A program made the position numbers and the translations under genes. From Rheum nobile (lineage: Eukaryota; Streptophyta; Magnoliopsida; Caryophyllales; Polygonaceae): DNA of 64,000 nt. The notes beneath the pieces are model-generated. The model did not search any database, was not told where the DNA came from, and saw nothing but the letters and a program-made list of their open reading frames with translations. Position 1 is the first letter of the stretch. Every line of letters begins with the position of its first letter. Of the stretch, positions 53,796 through 64,000 are shown piece after piece. The stretch spans positions 2,356,001 to 2,420,000 of the forward strand of contig WOAB01000893.1 of the NCBI GenBank assembly GCA_027886185.1, in the 5' to 3' direction.

Positions 53796-55565
53796 TAGTG
53801 ATGGTTAATAATTTTCGATTAGGAATGCGATGATCTCCCTTCGCAATAGCTAGTTACATGCGTGGTCTCCAAGTGCTTACTCCACTCCGACACGTGGAGA
53901 TCATGCAACAACTTACTCCTTGGGCATGTGAGACACGTGGAGCTACAGAATGGAGAAGTGTCGTGATGCGATTCGAGTCCTCGGATGAGTCCTGGATCAC
54001 CTCGGAATGGATCGTGATCAAGCCAAGTGGTCGACTTCTTCGGATCTCTTTGGAAATGTTCATTTTGATGAGGCTTCCAACGTGATGGCAGCCTCGATGC
54101 CTACGGACTCGAACGTGATCGACGTTTGCGTAGGCGGGGGAAAGAACAACGTGATGAACTCACCAAGGGATGAACCAACGTGATGGATCAATCGATGGAG
54201 GCAACGTGATGCCTCAGATTGAATCGAACAAACAACAAAAGGGGTGACGTCTTAGGGTTTATGAGGAGAAACTCACTTCAAATAAACTCTAGCTAAAACG
54301 TAATGATAAAAATGACAGGAGTTGGCTTATATAGCCAAGAGCACTCGGCCATGGGCCGATCCAACAAGAAATGGGTCGGTGTTCTTAACACAAGAAACAC
54401 ACACGTCCCTAATTTGTAACTACTAAAAATAGCAAAATAAACTCAAAGCGAAAAGTCTCAAAATATCCAGGAAAATAACCTCAAAAATGGAAAAACATAG
54501 GAAACATAGGCTCGTGCCGCTCTCGCTGCAAGAGATGTCGTTGGGCGAGTGCCGGGCGCTGGGGCGCCACGGCATTAAGGAAGCGCCGGGGGTGTGCGCG
54601 CTAGAGTAGGCACTGGGGAGCCGAGCGTCGGGGCCTCGATGATGGTCAATGTCACAAGGGACAAGGTCGACGCTTGGATGGCGTTGTTGCAGGCTAGGGC
54701 TCTCGTGACAATGAGCTGAATGGCTCGATCAATGGCACGATCGCAAGCCCTAGTGATGGGGTCGTTGCTCGGGAAGCGCTCCTTGCACAAGTGCAACCAC
54801 ACCATGTCTTCGGGCGCAAAGATGACGCGGCGCCGACCCTTGTTGGCCTGACGCTCGTATTGGGTGGTGCGAAGCTCGAGATGTGTCCTAGTCCACCGGT
54901 GAAGCTCTTGCACGAACTCGGCCCTCATGGCTCCTTGGAGGTTCTTAGCATCATGCATAGGGTGTGGCATCAAATCCAGCGATGTGAGCGGTTTCCTCCC
55001 ATACACCACCTCAAATGGTATGAGGTTGGTCGCCGAGTGCAAAGACCTGTTATAGGAAAACTCAATAAAAGGTAGTAAGTCTTCCCAACAATGAGGGTTG
55101 GACCTAAGCATGGTTTTAAGTAGTGTGCCTAAGGTCTGGTTGGTCACCTTGATATGGCCATTGGTCTAAGGATGGTAGCTAGTACTAAATAAGAGGTTAG
55201 TGCCTAGCTTTCCCCAAATAATCTTCCAAAAATAGCTCACAAACATTACGTCGTTATCACTCACAGTGGTACGTGGGATCGCATCAAGCTGTTTGACTCT
55301 CTCCTCTTGAATCTAATAAATAGAGGAGGGACTGTCATTTGGAGGGACTTCCTCTTGGAGGGCATGAAAGGTGGCGAATCCCGGTTCTGGAGCTCCTCTT
55401 TAAGCATCATTCCACAAAATCCTCACGAATGGCGGTTCTTCCACGAGATGCAATATTAGGGGTTGCTTCACTAAACGCAATCAAAGCCCATGCCTAGATA
55501 GCGATCTTTTCAGTGATCAATCTCATCAAATCCTCAAAAGCAGGCAACTAACGATTTGGGAAATG
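53796..55565 (+). repeat. Right LTR of the outer element, interrupted
   Basis: Two parts, 53796-53963 and 55291-55565, align consecutively with the left LTR. Across the Tat insertion point this LTR reads GCTAGTTACATGCGTGGTCTC without interruption, showing the pre-insertion state of the other LTR. Confidence 0.75.
53964..55290 (-). pseudogene. Truncated gypsy fragment: integrase end plus adjoining LTR-like sequence
   Basis: Minus strand from 55290: LDAIPRTTVSDNDVMFVSYF, then NQTLGTLLKTMLRSNPHCWE, DLLPFIEFSYNRSLHSATN, FEVVYGRKPLTSLDLM and NKGRRRVIFAPEDMVWLHL, an integrase core-to-C-terminal segment. It starts exactly before the second catalytic Asp, so the first Asp and the zinc site are gone. 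Coding degrades after about 54780. Below 54540 the sequence is non-coding and may be the 3' LTR. A similar protein is encoded by the 38018-48389 element. The ends read TGATGCGAT and ATCGCATCA, but no target duplication is seen. Confidence 0.75.
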
Positions 55566-55570
55566 TCAAA

Positions 55571-56589
55571 AGAGGGATATATAGGTCTAGTTTTCTCATT
55601 TGGGGTTATTCATGTCGTATTTTTATGATGGGTTATATTTGTGGAAATCCCTATACAAATATGCACATTAATATCTTTCTCCCATAGAGTTTTCCTGAAA
55701 AGTGCTCAAACTATATCCTTGGAGGCATATGTTAGAAAAAATGATTATCGAATTATACAAACTTTAATATTAGGCTTGCTTGAATATGGTTCAACACCAT
55801 AGTCTTGGTTAATTTTTTTATTTTTTATTTTTAAGAAACTAGTATAATAGAGCATGAAATGTGATTTATTTGATATAAGATCATGTTTTATCTTACTAGA
55901 ACAATATCATGGGATAGTTAGTCTTTGGTTTTTAGTACCAAGTTCAGTCTTATTCTGGTTTCAAAGTCTAGTGGAAAGATTAAATTAGATTCAAGTTGAA
56001 TAACCACCTTAATTAATTTCTTTTAATATGAATTTAATAAGGTAATCAAAATGTACATACTCCATCCATTAAATTTCATTTGTTCTTTTATAATTTTACA
56101 CAAATATTAAAGAAATTATTAAATATGTTTTGAGAATCTAATTTAATTATTCACCACCCTTTTATAACCAATGGATGAAAAGAAGAAAGTCCAGATAACC
56201 AAGTTTCAAGACAAATGTTATGATTTACATGTGATAAATTGTCTTAAAAACCTATAAAGGCAAATTTAGATGAACAAATTTTGAAAACTAGAAAGAGAGA
56301 TAAAACTTAATGAAATGAATGTATATATACGGCATGGAAAATATAAGTGACAAATGAACAATATATTCACATTAAAAAAACACATACCTAAAAAATGTTG
56401 TTTTCTTCTTCCTCGTCTTATACTTGAATTTTGAATTGTGCGCCATTCTGAATTGGGTATTTCCAATTCCGAATATATTTTGGTTTCGATATTTCAGGAC
56501 TCAATAGAATAAATACTACTCGATTGTTCGGGGTAGCTTGATTGTGCATAATAAAAAAAAATATTATATAATTACTAAATCATAATTTA
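55571..56589. other. AT-rich stretch without a recognised gene
   Basis: No coding or RNA gene. ACTCCATCCATTAAATTTC at about 56069 resembles one end of a plant Stowaway-like MITE, but I could not find the partner end. Confidence 0.5.
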
Positions 56590-56594
56590 AGTAT

Positions 56595-57238
56595 TGTTTT
56601 GGGGCGAAAAATATCAAACCGACCTGAATTGCTTAAACAAGGGCAACTAGACAACAATAAGATCAGTAATATCTAAATAATCCAAATCAACTTAACAATC
56701 AAGAGAAAAAGATTAAACGGATGTAATATAAACTTATCTCCCTGGAATAAGAGACTAATCAAATACAAAAATTTAGCTGTGATCGCTTCAATGTTGGAAT
56801 AACGAACTAAGCATAAGAATGATCTCTTATTTTGAGTAGAACAATAGTAGAAAGCTGCTTGAATTGAGTAAAACTGACAATGTGTCGTTACAAGATAGTT
56901 TTCTCTATATTTATACTAGTTTTTGGTTTGAATAGGTTGGCAAATCCGTCCGAGATTCATGGAAGACGTTATCCTGCACGTGGGTCGGTTAAAATCGTCC
57001 GAGATCTGCGGGATTCGGTTAGAATCGTCCGAGATCTGCGGGATTCGTCAAGCTGCGTACTGGTCGCTCCGAAATTCACGGGAGTCGTCGCTCTGACTAC
57101 TAGTCGCCCCGAGATCTCTAGAGGTTGTTTCTGACCGGACCAAGATTTCTGGAGGCTGAACTGACCGGACCTTCTAGAAGGCAGCTTTGGTTCAAGCTAT
57201 TGGGCCGATCCAATAGGCCGAAAAAACGAGACCCAACA
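56595..57238. mobile_element. Solo LTR, 644 bp
   Basis: TGTTTTGGGG...ACCCAACA flanked by perfect AGTAT duplications (56590-56594, 57239-57243). Contains a direct repeat AATCGTCCGAGATCTGCGGG (about 56991 and 57023) and TCCGAGAT words. No internal region. Confidence 0.87.
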
Positions 57239-57243
57239 AGTAT

Positions 57244-58295
57244 ATCCACGTGTCACCCCAAAATGAGATAGCTCTCAGTTTTTTCCATCTCATTTATATT
57301 AGTTTTAAGTTCATCTTATTTTCATTTCTTTTTCCTCAATCCTACTCTACAATCAAAGCAAATTCATTCAAAAAGAAAAGAGCTGAACAAAAAACGCGCT
57401 CCGTACAATTGTTTGCTTTACCTCCTCAATTTTCTCTAATGCCACATCCATCTCAATCGATGAGCAGCGCATCTGATCGAAGTTTTCTTCAAGCTCGCCC
57501 CGTCAAATGTCTCTTGTATCTCACCCTCCAAAGTTCCCCAAAACCTTATATGGTTCCTCTCCAAGTATCTCAACCAAGAGGCACTTCCGTCTCTATTCTA
57601 TTGTTTTCTTCTAGTAAGGGAACCATTAAACTCCAGAAATTCCAGCGGGTGTTGTAGTTTACATTTGTGTCCCTTGGGATGAGCGAGATGTCATGGCGTA
57701 TATTAGGTTGTTGGCTCAGGTTTCGGTCCTTGGATGGGACGAAGCCTCTTTCCTGGTCTCTTGGTTGGTGGCATTTCTCTTTGCCGTGGAATGAAGTTGC
57801 TTATGCTCTAAAGTTGTTTATGTTGGGCCTCGATTTTATTGTCTTGCTGGACCGGCCCAATAACCTAAGGAAGGCCGCCATCTAGGTTCTTTTTGACAAA
57901 TCTGAATATCAACAACTTGTGCTTATATAATTGTAAATAACAATATTCGATTTCATGTAACAATGAATGTCATCAAAATTGAAGAAAACCGACATGGGGT
58001 GACTCTCGGGGGCCTCATTAAAACCTCTTCGCAGGAAAACCTCATGCGAAAAAACTATACGAAGAGGAAAAAGAGTACCCGCATACCAAGCTTACAGTCA
58101 GATGTGGAACTACCTTGGGGGTATGCCCACCTCATCTAGCACTTGTAGGACCGCTTAAACCATATGCACGGCTGCTCCTTCGCTCTCTACTCCGAGGCAG
58201 TGCCAAGCTGCCCGTTGATCCCCCTGAACACAAACAACGCTTTCTGCGTGGGGGAAGACTACGAGCTGATGAAGGGTGGAGTGTTCCGCTTCCAT
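57244..58295. other. Unassigned sequence, possible gene or element fragments
   Basis: A T- and C-rich portion (57250-57660) carries a 135-codon open frame with no recognised domain. Another frame (57667-57885) includes LPWNEVAYALKLFMLGLDFI. At about 58012-58075 the words CTCATTAAAACCTCTTCGCA and GAAGAGGAAAAAGAGTACCC match the style of a motif common near the 3' end of plant Tat/gypsy elements. A last frame contains HGCSFALYSEAVPSCPLIPL. I cannot assign functions. Confidence 0.35.
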
Positions 58296-60574
58296 TGTAA
58301 TAACCCTAAAAGTCCTAACCTATCGTTTTGTACGAAAGACGTGTTAGGCAATTCTGTAACCTCTGTAATGATCTTTTTGAATGTAATAATATACGTTGGT
58401 ATGCTTTGGGTCTTAGAATATTTTTTAAGTGTTAAAAATAAGATTCTAACAAGGACCGCGAGAGGACAACCGCGACCAAGACCCAACGGCGCGACCGCGG
58501 ATACGCCGCGATCGCGGTTTTGAAACCGCGGGCGCGGTTTTGTCTGTTGACAACCGCGATCGCGGGTCTCTGAGGTTCGTCGTCTCCTTCGTTCTTATCC
58601 GAGAACGCCGTTTCGCTTTTCCTTCGAATTCGTAACTCTGCCGTTGAGGGGGGATGAAGCGGTTCGTATGGACGGCGTTGGGCTCCTTCCATCTCTATAT
58701 AAGGTGGGTCTTCTGCTTCGGAATCCATCATCCACAGCTTCAATCGTCTCCTTTCTCTCTTTCGTGTTGTGTTCGCCAGAGTTTCTCGAGTTCGTCGGAG
58801 GTTTCGAGTTCGCCGGAGTGTCGCCAGAAGTGCATTGGAGGTGTCGTGGTGGAAGTCGTAGCGAGCCCTAGTCTGAAGCAAGCATCACTGTCCCCGTCAT
58901 CGGTGAGTCTTCGAGGCTAGCTTAGTGTCGCGTCGGGAGGGGGACCGCGACCGCGGCTATGAACACCGCAACCGCGGCCCTGCCCAAGAAACCGCGACCG
59001 CGGGTGTATATACCGCGACAGCGGCTTTGCCCAGCAAATCCCCGATCGCGGCCATACCCGTCGTAGCCGCGGCTTAGTTCGTTTCCCTCATTTTTGTTTA
59101 GGTTGTTGTGCCATATCTAATTTAGATATTTGTGCCTCGTTTTGCGTGCACCATCGGAATGGACCTCGGAACGTCGGTGGGCTTCGACGGGATTTCCAGT
59201 AGACTGTTGAGCTCGTGTCCAGTATTCCCGACCCACAAATCTTCGTTCGTCTAATTAAGGCAAGTGGCGGTTCGATCTTGCTTAATCATTCCATATTTCC
59301 TTTAGTTATCAATTATTTTGATTGTTAATTAAATTGGAATGAAATGTTGTTTTCGTTTGGGAACAGATTTTATAAATGATATGACTAAAATATTATATTA
59401 TAATAGGTTGTATATATTGCTAGAAACAACGCTATTATACTTGTTAATTACCGTGATGGTATTGGTGTGGATTTATGTGTGAACTTAAATGTGTAGTTAG
59501 AACGAGTATTCGTAGGAACGCTATGTACCTTGCGAGGTCTAGTCGTTTCTTTATAACTTGGTGCTTAGGATGATTTTGCCCTAACACTTTCCTGGTCATA
59601 ACCTACCCCTATCCGAGTATATGTGGTGGTGCACACAGCTGGTGTCGATAATCGGGATTATTCCCCAGATATCTCTCGTGATGAGATGATATACCTTAAA
59701 AGCTTTAACGTAAATGTACGTTTTGGAATTAAATAAGATAAGTGCGATTATGCACATAATTAATGAACCTTCGGGCGAGAAGTACAACTTGGAACCCGCC
59801 CGGACTTCGGTTAGAGTAAGTCTTCTTTCCAATATGGATTCGCATTGCGCGGTGAGGTTGGTCGTGGACCCAAATGATCAAGTCGTGTTTTAAACGCTTG
59901 TGTGAAAACTATAACGTTCCCAAACACTTGTCATACTTTCCGAAAGACTCAATCTTTTGGAGTCTTATTTCATACATTTCCCTAAGACTCGATCTTTTGG
60001 AGTCTTCTCTTGTTCATACCTCTTCGTATATTTCTGTAGGAGTGTTGAGGTTCACTATCGTCATCGGTTTTTATTCGAGAAGCGTTGGGTGTAACCTAAC
60101 ACGACTACTTATAATATTTTCTAGTTTACCCTTGCATAGTCTTTCATTAGACTAACCAACCGGTTATTTTCCTTTGCATGGTTGGCTGGTGTCATCCGTC
60201 TCATACGGCACATCAGGTAAACGTCCCTTTCCTTGAAGGCCAGATACGATGATGAGGGCAGATGATGTTTTTAAGAGTTTTCCAAGGTTGAAGATCCTAG
60301 GCGTGAGATCGCTCAGATCAAGACCCTTCGTGGCATTTATTAACTCTTAAGACTTCCGTTGTATTAAGACAATTTTATATTTGGTTGTATTTGGTATTAA
60401 CAGATGTAAAACCGTGAATTTGGTTTAAATAATATTTGGTAATTTTTATAATATTTCATATAGTTTGTGTTATTATATGGTTGTTATACAATGATTTAGC
60501 CTTGGGTGACCACAGACGTGTATTCTGAGGTCACTAGCGGTAATACTTTCAAGGGATTATTTGGGGGTGTTACA
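58296..60574 (+). repeat. 5' LTR of Tekay/Del-like copy 2
   Basis: TGTAATAACCC...GGGGGTGTTACA, aligned with 25808-28111. CTATATAAGG box at 58695-58704. CpG-rich CCGCGATCGCGG-type motifs at 58456-58570 and 58943-59075, again on both sides of the TATA box. The two AAGACTC...GAGTCTT hairpins recur at about 59943-60010. Confidence 0.9.
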
Positions 60575-60578
60575 GATT

Positions 60579-60591
60579 TGGTATCAGAGCC
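60579..60591 (+). promoter_or_regulatory. Primer binding site (tRNA-Met)
   Basis: TGGTATCAGAGCC, four bases after the LTR end. Confidence 0.93.
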
Positions 60592-60842
60592 AAAAGTTTT
60601 AAAACGGGTTTGGGTTTCAAATCGTTTTATCTAAAACAAATTTTTTTTTAAACCGTTTACCCGTTAGTGTTGTGAAAAGTGTTGGTTAAATACGAAAATT
60701 GAAAATTTTGAATAAAATCATACTTGAGTAAAAGTGTATTTTGAAATCTATGCCATTCAAGTCATGCCTTCTTTCCAGTCTGATATAGTAAGTTCGCTTC
60801 TATATTTAGAAAGACTAATCTTTTCTCGTCGCCTCGCGGGAT

Positions 60843-61990
60843 ATGGGCGCATTCGTATCGCAATTCAGGAACAAGAAGAAGCCGATGTGGTTCCGACATC
60901 TCCAGTTAGGCTTGAGGTTCCAGTTCTCCCTCAATGAATTGAGGTCGGGGGGGCAAGTTGTCCACCTGAGGAGGTGAAGACCGTACTCGAGGAGTCGATA
61001 GTGTTGGTGTCCGACGGGGCAAGGGTTCCCGAGGTAGAGCCCGAGGCGGACCCGATGGAGGACACATAGGAGGAGTCGGCGGAGTATCATGGAGGGTACT
61101 CCGACGACGACTTCGAGGTGGAGGAGGATCCCGAGGAGGATCCAGAGGAAGACCCGGAAGAAGAAGAAGATCCAGAGGAGGAGGACCTCGAGGAGTTCGA
61201 CTATGAATCAAATGGCCTAGAGCACTTGCTTGAGGACAGTGAGGACCCGAGAATGCAGATCATTTTCCCGAGTCCAGAGTTGCCGCCTGATGAGGAGTAT
61301 ACGCCGTTGTCCCCTGCCGCTTGGGAGGCGCTTGGGATCTCGGGTATTAGCAGGAGGAGATATGGGCCACTGGATGCACCAGTGAACCCGCAGTTTATCC
61401 CCACTCCGAGAAGGCCGATGGTGAGCCCTACTTCTCGGCACGTGCTTCATCAGAGCGAGAGGGTTTCCTCCAAAGCTCGTCGTTAGGTAGAAGAGATGGC
61501 TGAGCGTGCTCGTATGAGGGCAAGGCCTTGGGAAGCGATGGGTACCCCGAGTGTGGTCCCGACCCAACAGGCCAGGCCTAGGCCCCGAGTGCTTGTTGAG
61601 CGTATGGTGGAGTGGATGAACGCCTTGTACGATATGGAGGAGAGGACTTACGAGACGGAACTCGATCTCTCCCGTATGCTAGAGGATGTCTGCGAGCTCC
61701 AGGAGAATATCCGGTAGGCCAAGCTGCTACTCAACCCTCAGTACGAGGTGAACATGGCAGATTTCCACTTGGGATTCCTTGAGGAGTTTTGCTACCCACC
61801 AGTACCTGAGGAGGGGCCGAATGTTCCTGTGTCTAGAGAGAGACCAATTATACTGAGGCCTAGGGAAGAGCCGTGCGCTCCGGGTCCTAGTAGGTCGAGG
61901 AGTCCGACACCGGAACCCGAGAATGGTCCAATTCCAAAGAGAAGATGTCAGAGGTCCACTGGGTATAGGAAACTCTTCATAGCACCGTGA
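60843..61990 (+). pseudogene. Extra acidic ORF upstream of gag, copy 2
   Basis: Homologue of 28384-29493. After ATGGGCGCATTCG (60843) the frame contains EQEEADVVPTSPVRLEVPVL, then PEVEPEADPMEDT and the acidic stretch DPEEDPEEDPEEEEDPEEED. IIFPSPELPPDEEYTPLSPA, RRPMVSPTSRHVLHQSE, RARMRARPWEAMGTPSVVPT and LYDMEERTYETELDLSRMLE follow. The end is FHLGFLEEFCYPPVPEEG and a proline/arginine tail terminating GYRKLFIAP. Interrupted by about three stops and a frame change. Both copies share order, PSP/PLSPA motif, basic RARPWE(S/A)MGTP motif and C-terminus, so it is a family gene, not chance. No enzymatic motif is visible; the strongly acidic then basic layout suggests a binding rather than catalytic role (inference). 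Confidence 0.65.
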
Positions 61991-62241
61991 AGGAGGCAGT
62001 GTTGGGCCGTAGGGATTTCTTTTAGTTGTTTTGTTTCGTTTTTGTTAGAGTTGTAGCCTCCTAGCAATTTTGTCTTCTCGCTTAGGAGGGCTTTTTGTAT
62101 AACATACCAAACTCAGTTTCAGTTTACTACATCAATAAAAGTTTATCAGTTTGATATATTCCGAGTCTATTCTATGTGTTATGCATCTTAAGAATATGAT
62201 ATTAATGTTGTAAAATACTTGGGAAATTGATCGGTAAACAG

Positions 62242-63234
62242 ATGGTGAACACAAGAAACACTATTCGTGATGGAGTTGGGCCGAGCAACGACCCCAGGAG
62301 GAATCTAAGAAGCGCCGCAAATCAAGGGGAGGAGAGTGAGTCTGTCTCTCACAATAACCCTGTCGACAATGGTCAAGTGTGGGCTAATCCTCCAGTGGTA
62401 TTTGACGCAACGGCTTTAGAAGCTATTCGGGGGATCGTTATGCAACCGGTCACCGATATAATGTGGCCAATTGCACCACAGGCACAAGGTGTGCCGGTTC
62501 CTCAGGTGGTCCCTGAATTCGAGGAGCCAGTTATTCATGTGCCTCAGATTGATGCCGTCAGGAACAGAGGGAATTATGGTCGAGCGTTGAAATCCATTAG
62601 TTCTATGAGGCCTGACAGTTATGATGGCAAGGGGGAACCAGTAAAAGTGGCGTATTGGTTCTCGCACATGGAGAGGTTGTTTAGAAACGTCGAGTGCACT
62701 GAGGATGAAAAAGTGCATATTGCTTCCCTTCAACTGAAGGAGATGGATAGCGAATGGTGGGAAAGCACTGGTCTAGCTGATCATCCTGGTTTGAACTGGG
62801 GAATGTTTAAGACAAAGATGACCGACCGTTTATTTTCCCGTGCTATGAGGGAGGAGAAACATAAGGAGTTCCTTTATCCGAAGACGGATGGGTTGAAGGT
62901 GACTGAGCTTGCGGCCAAGTTTAATCACCTGTTGCAGTATGCTGGGCCGGGCCGGAAGACGTCGCACGAGACCGTAGTAGCTCTACTCACTGCTCAGACC
63001 AAACTGAACCAAGGATTGTGCGAGATTGACGTCTTGTACGATCAGCATCGAGGATGCCTGAGTATGTTGGAGATTCAGGCTACGATACTTGATCAGATCA
63101 AGGAGAAGCAGGTTGATGATGCAATTTTGGTGAAGCTAAGTAGTGAAGTAATGGACGGGAAAGCTCCCGGATTCATGATTCGTGATTCAGGGTCATGGAT
63201 CACTCTGGTTCCAGGACCGGATTTGTATGCCTGA
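62242..63234 (+). pseudogene. In-frame fusion of gag with the RNase H-integrase linker
   Basis: Starts MVNTRNTIRDGVGPSND and follows copy 1 gag through HLLQYAGP. It then continues directly as GRKTSHETVVALLTAQTKLN, which in copy 1 lies about 2.4 kb further on, after RNase H. The junction (62944-62958) falls at GCCGGAAG, a word present at both breakpoints in copy 1 (30447 and 32884). The fused frame stays open to 63234, where a frameshift near 63185 ends it. Zinc knuckles, protease, RT and RNase H are missing. Confidence 0.9.
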
Positions 63235-64000
63235 CGTGGATGGCCTTCGCCAGTTCGTGATGAAGAAGGCCCATTCGTCAGCGTATTCTGTACATCCAGG
63301 ATCTAGTAAGATGTATAAAGACCTCAGAAAGAAATTATGGTGGCCCAATATGAAGTGGGACGTAGCAGAATTTGTGGCAAAATGCTTGACTTGTCAGAAG
63401 GTCAAGATAGAACACCGTAGACCATGTGGTGAATTGCTACCTGTCCCAGTACCAGAATGGAAATGGGAGGATATTGCTATGGACTTCGTCACGGGGTTGC
63501 CGAAGACTCAGAGTCAGAAGGATGCTATATGGGTAATCATTGACAGACTCACGAAGAGTGCTCATTTCGTGGCTATCAATTCAACATGGGGAACCCATAA
63601 GCTATCAGAAGTGTTCCTACACGAGATTGTCCGTTTGCATGGTACACCAAAAACCATTGTATCGGATTGTGACGGCCGATTCATGTCAAGATTCTGGAAG
63701 GAACTCCACAAGGCCATGGAAAATGAGTTGAGGTTTAGTACTGCATTTCATCCTCAGACGGATGGACAGTCTGAGAGGACCATCCAGACACTGGAAGATA
63801 TGCTAAGAGCTTGCGTACTAGATCGTCCGACCAGCTGGGAGAATAGCTTAACTCTGATTGAGTTCACATACAACAATAGTTGGCATTCTACCATTAAGAT
63901 GGCTCCATTCGAGGCTTTGTATGGTCGGAAGTACAGATCTCCAATTTGTTGGGATGAGAATGCCGACAAGGTTCTGCTCGGACCAGAGTTAGTCGAAAGG
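63205..64000 (+). pseudogene. Gypsy integrase, partial at the window end
   Basis: After the frameshift: VHPGSSKMYKDLRKKLWWPN and CLTCQKVKIEHRR (zinc-binding part), D in AMDFVTGLPKTQSQKD, D in IVSDCDGRFMSRFW, E in QTDGQSERTIQTLE, FTYNNSWHSTIKMAPFEALY. It is open in one frame from the zinc site to base 64000, and the catalytic triad is intact. Closely similar to 33200-33940 in copy 1. Confidence 0.9.

Larger units (their letters stand above)
15859..55565 (+). mobile_element. Outermost non-autonomous LTR element with a 51-bp repeat interior
   Basis: Its left LTR is split: 15859-15911 plus 50752-51174. Its right LTR is 53796-53963 plus 55291-55565, split by another fragment. The two LTRs align across both halves (for example GCTAGTGACATG...ACATCCATGGTCTC against GCTAGTTACATGCGTGGTCTC). 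A PBS-like TGGCACAGTCC follows the left LTR, and the interior is a long 51-bp tandem array without retroelement genes. TCAAA at 15854-15858 and at 55566-55570 may be the target duplication. Outer boundaries are approximate, since the ends lack clean TG...CA. Confidence 0.7.
58296..64000 (+). mobile_element. Tekay/Del-like Ty3/gypsy element, copy 2 (runs off the window)
   Basis: Second member of the 25808-34805 family: 2279-bp 5' LTR, PBS, the extra acidic ORF, and a gag fused in frame to the region just after RNase H. Integrase continues to the last base. The central part of gag-pol has been deleted, so this copy lacks protease, RT and RNase H. The 3' LTR lies outside the window. Confidence 0.92.

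Noticed and set aside
55940..56270. Stowaway-type MITE
   Set aside because: Only one end (CTCCATCC) resembles the family; no matching inverted end or TA duplication seen.

Overview
The window is repeat-dense plant nuclear DNA. It holds Ty1/copia and Ty3/gypsy LTR retrotransposons of several plant lineages, hAT-type MITEs, solo LTRs and non-autonomous LTR elements. I found no intact host gene, rRNA, tRNA or CRISPR array. Nearly every long reading frame is a piece of a retrotransposon gag or pol gene, and almost all carry stops, frameshifts, deletions or insertions. I would not name a species.

Layout. 1-4718: Sirevirus-like copia material on the minus strand (5' LTR, PBS, shortened gag, PPT, start of a 3' LTR, then an abrupt join to an integrase/RT fragment). 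4719-8996: AT-rich DNA with a doubtful exon-like stretch and two hAT MITEs with 8-bp target duplications (5369-6153, 7819-8456). 8997-14950: an almost complete copia element on the minus strand with very short LTRs, TA...TA termini and a TTATG duplication; a solo LTR (12734-13987) splits its gag-pol.

15859-55565: one large nest. The outermost layer is a non-autonomous LTR element whose interior is a roughly 2-kb array of 51-bp tandem repeats. A minus-strand Tat-lineage gypsy element (15912-50751) sits in its left LTR; its right LTR keeps the uninterrupted sequence across that site and so acts as an internal control. Inside the Tat element are a coding-poor large retrotransposon derivative (17802-24544), a Tekay/Del-like gypsy element (25808-34805), a solo LTR (35111-35464) and a second gypsy element (38018-48389). 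The last is itself split by a small non-autonomous element (41680-44512). That is four levels of nesting, supported by target duplications (ACATG/ACATC, CTAGC, GATAG, CATTT, TAGAG, CCATG) and by coding sequence that resumes across insertion points. The right LTR of the outermost element is split by a truncated gypsy fragment (53964-55290).

55566-64000: AT-rich DNA, a solo LTR (56595-57238, AGTAT duplication), about 1 kb of unassigned sequence, then a second Tekay/Del-like copy from 58296 running off the window end. Both Tekay/Del-like copies carry an extra acidic reading frame between the primer binding site and gag that I do not recognise. The Tat element carries a plus-strand (antisense) ORF of the kind known from that lineage. 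The two large non-autonomous elements have no replication genes; the 17802-24544 element shares its primer-site type with the Tat element and could have been mobilised by such elements.
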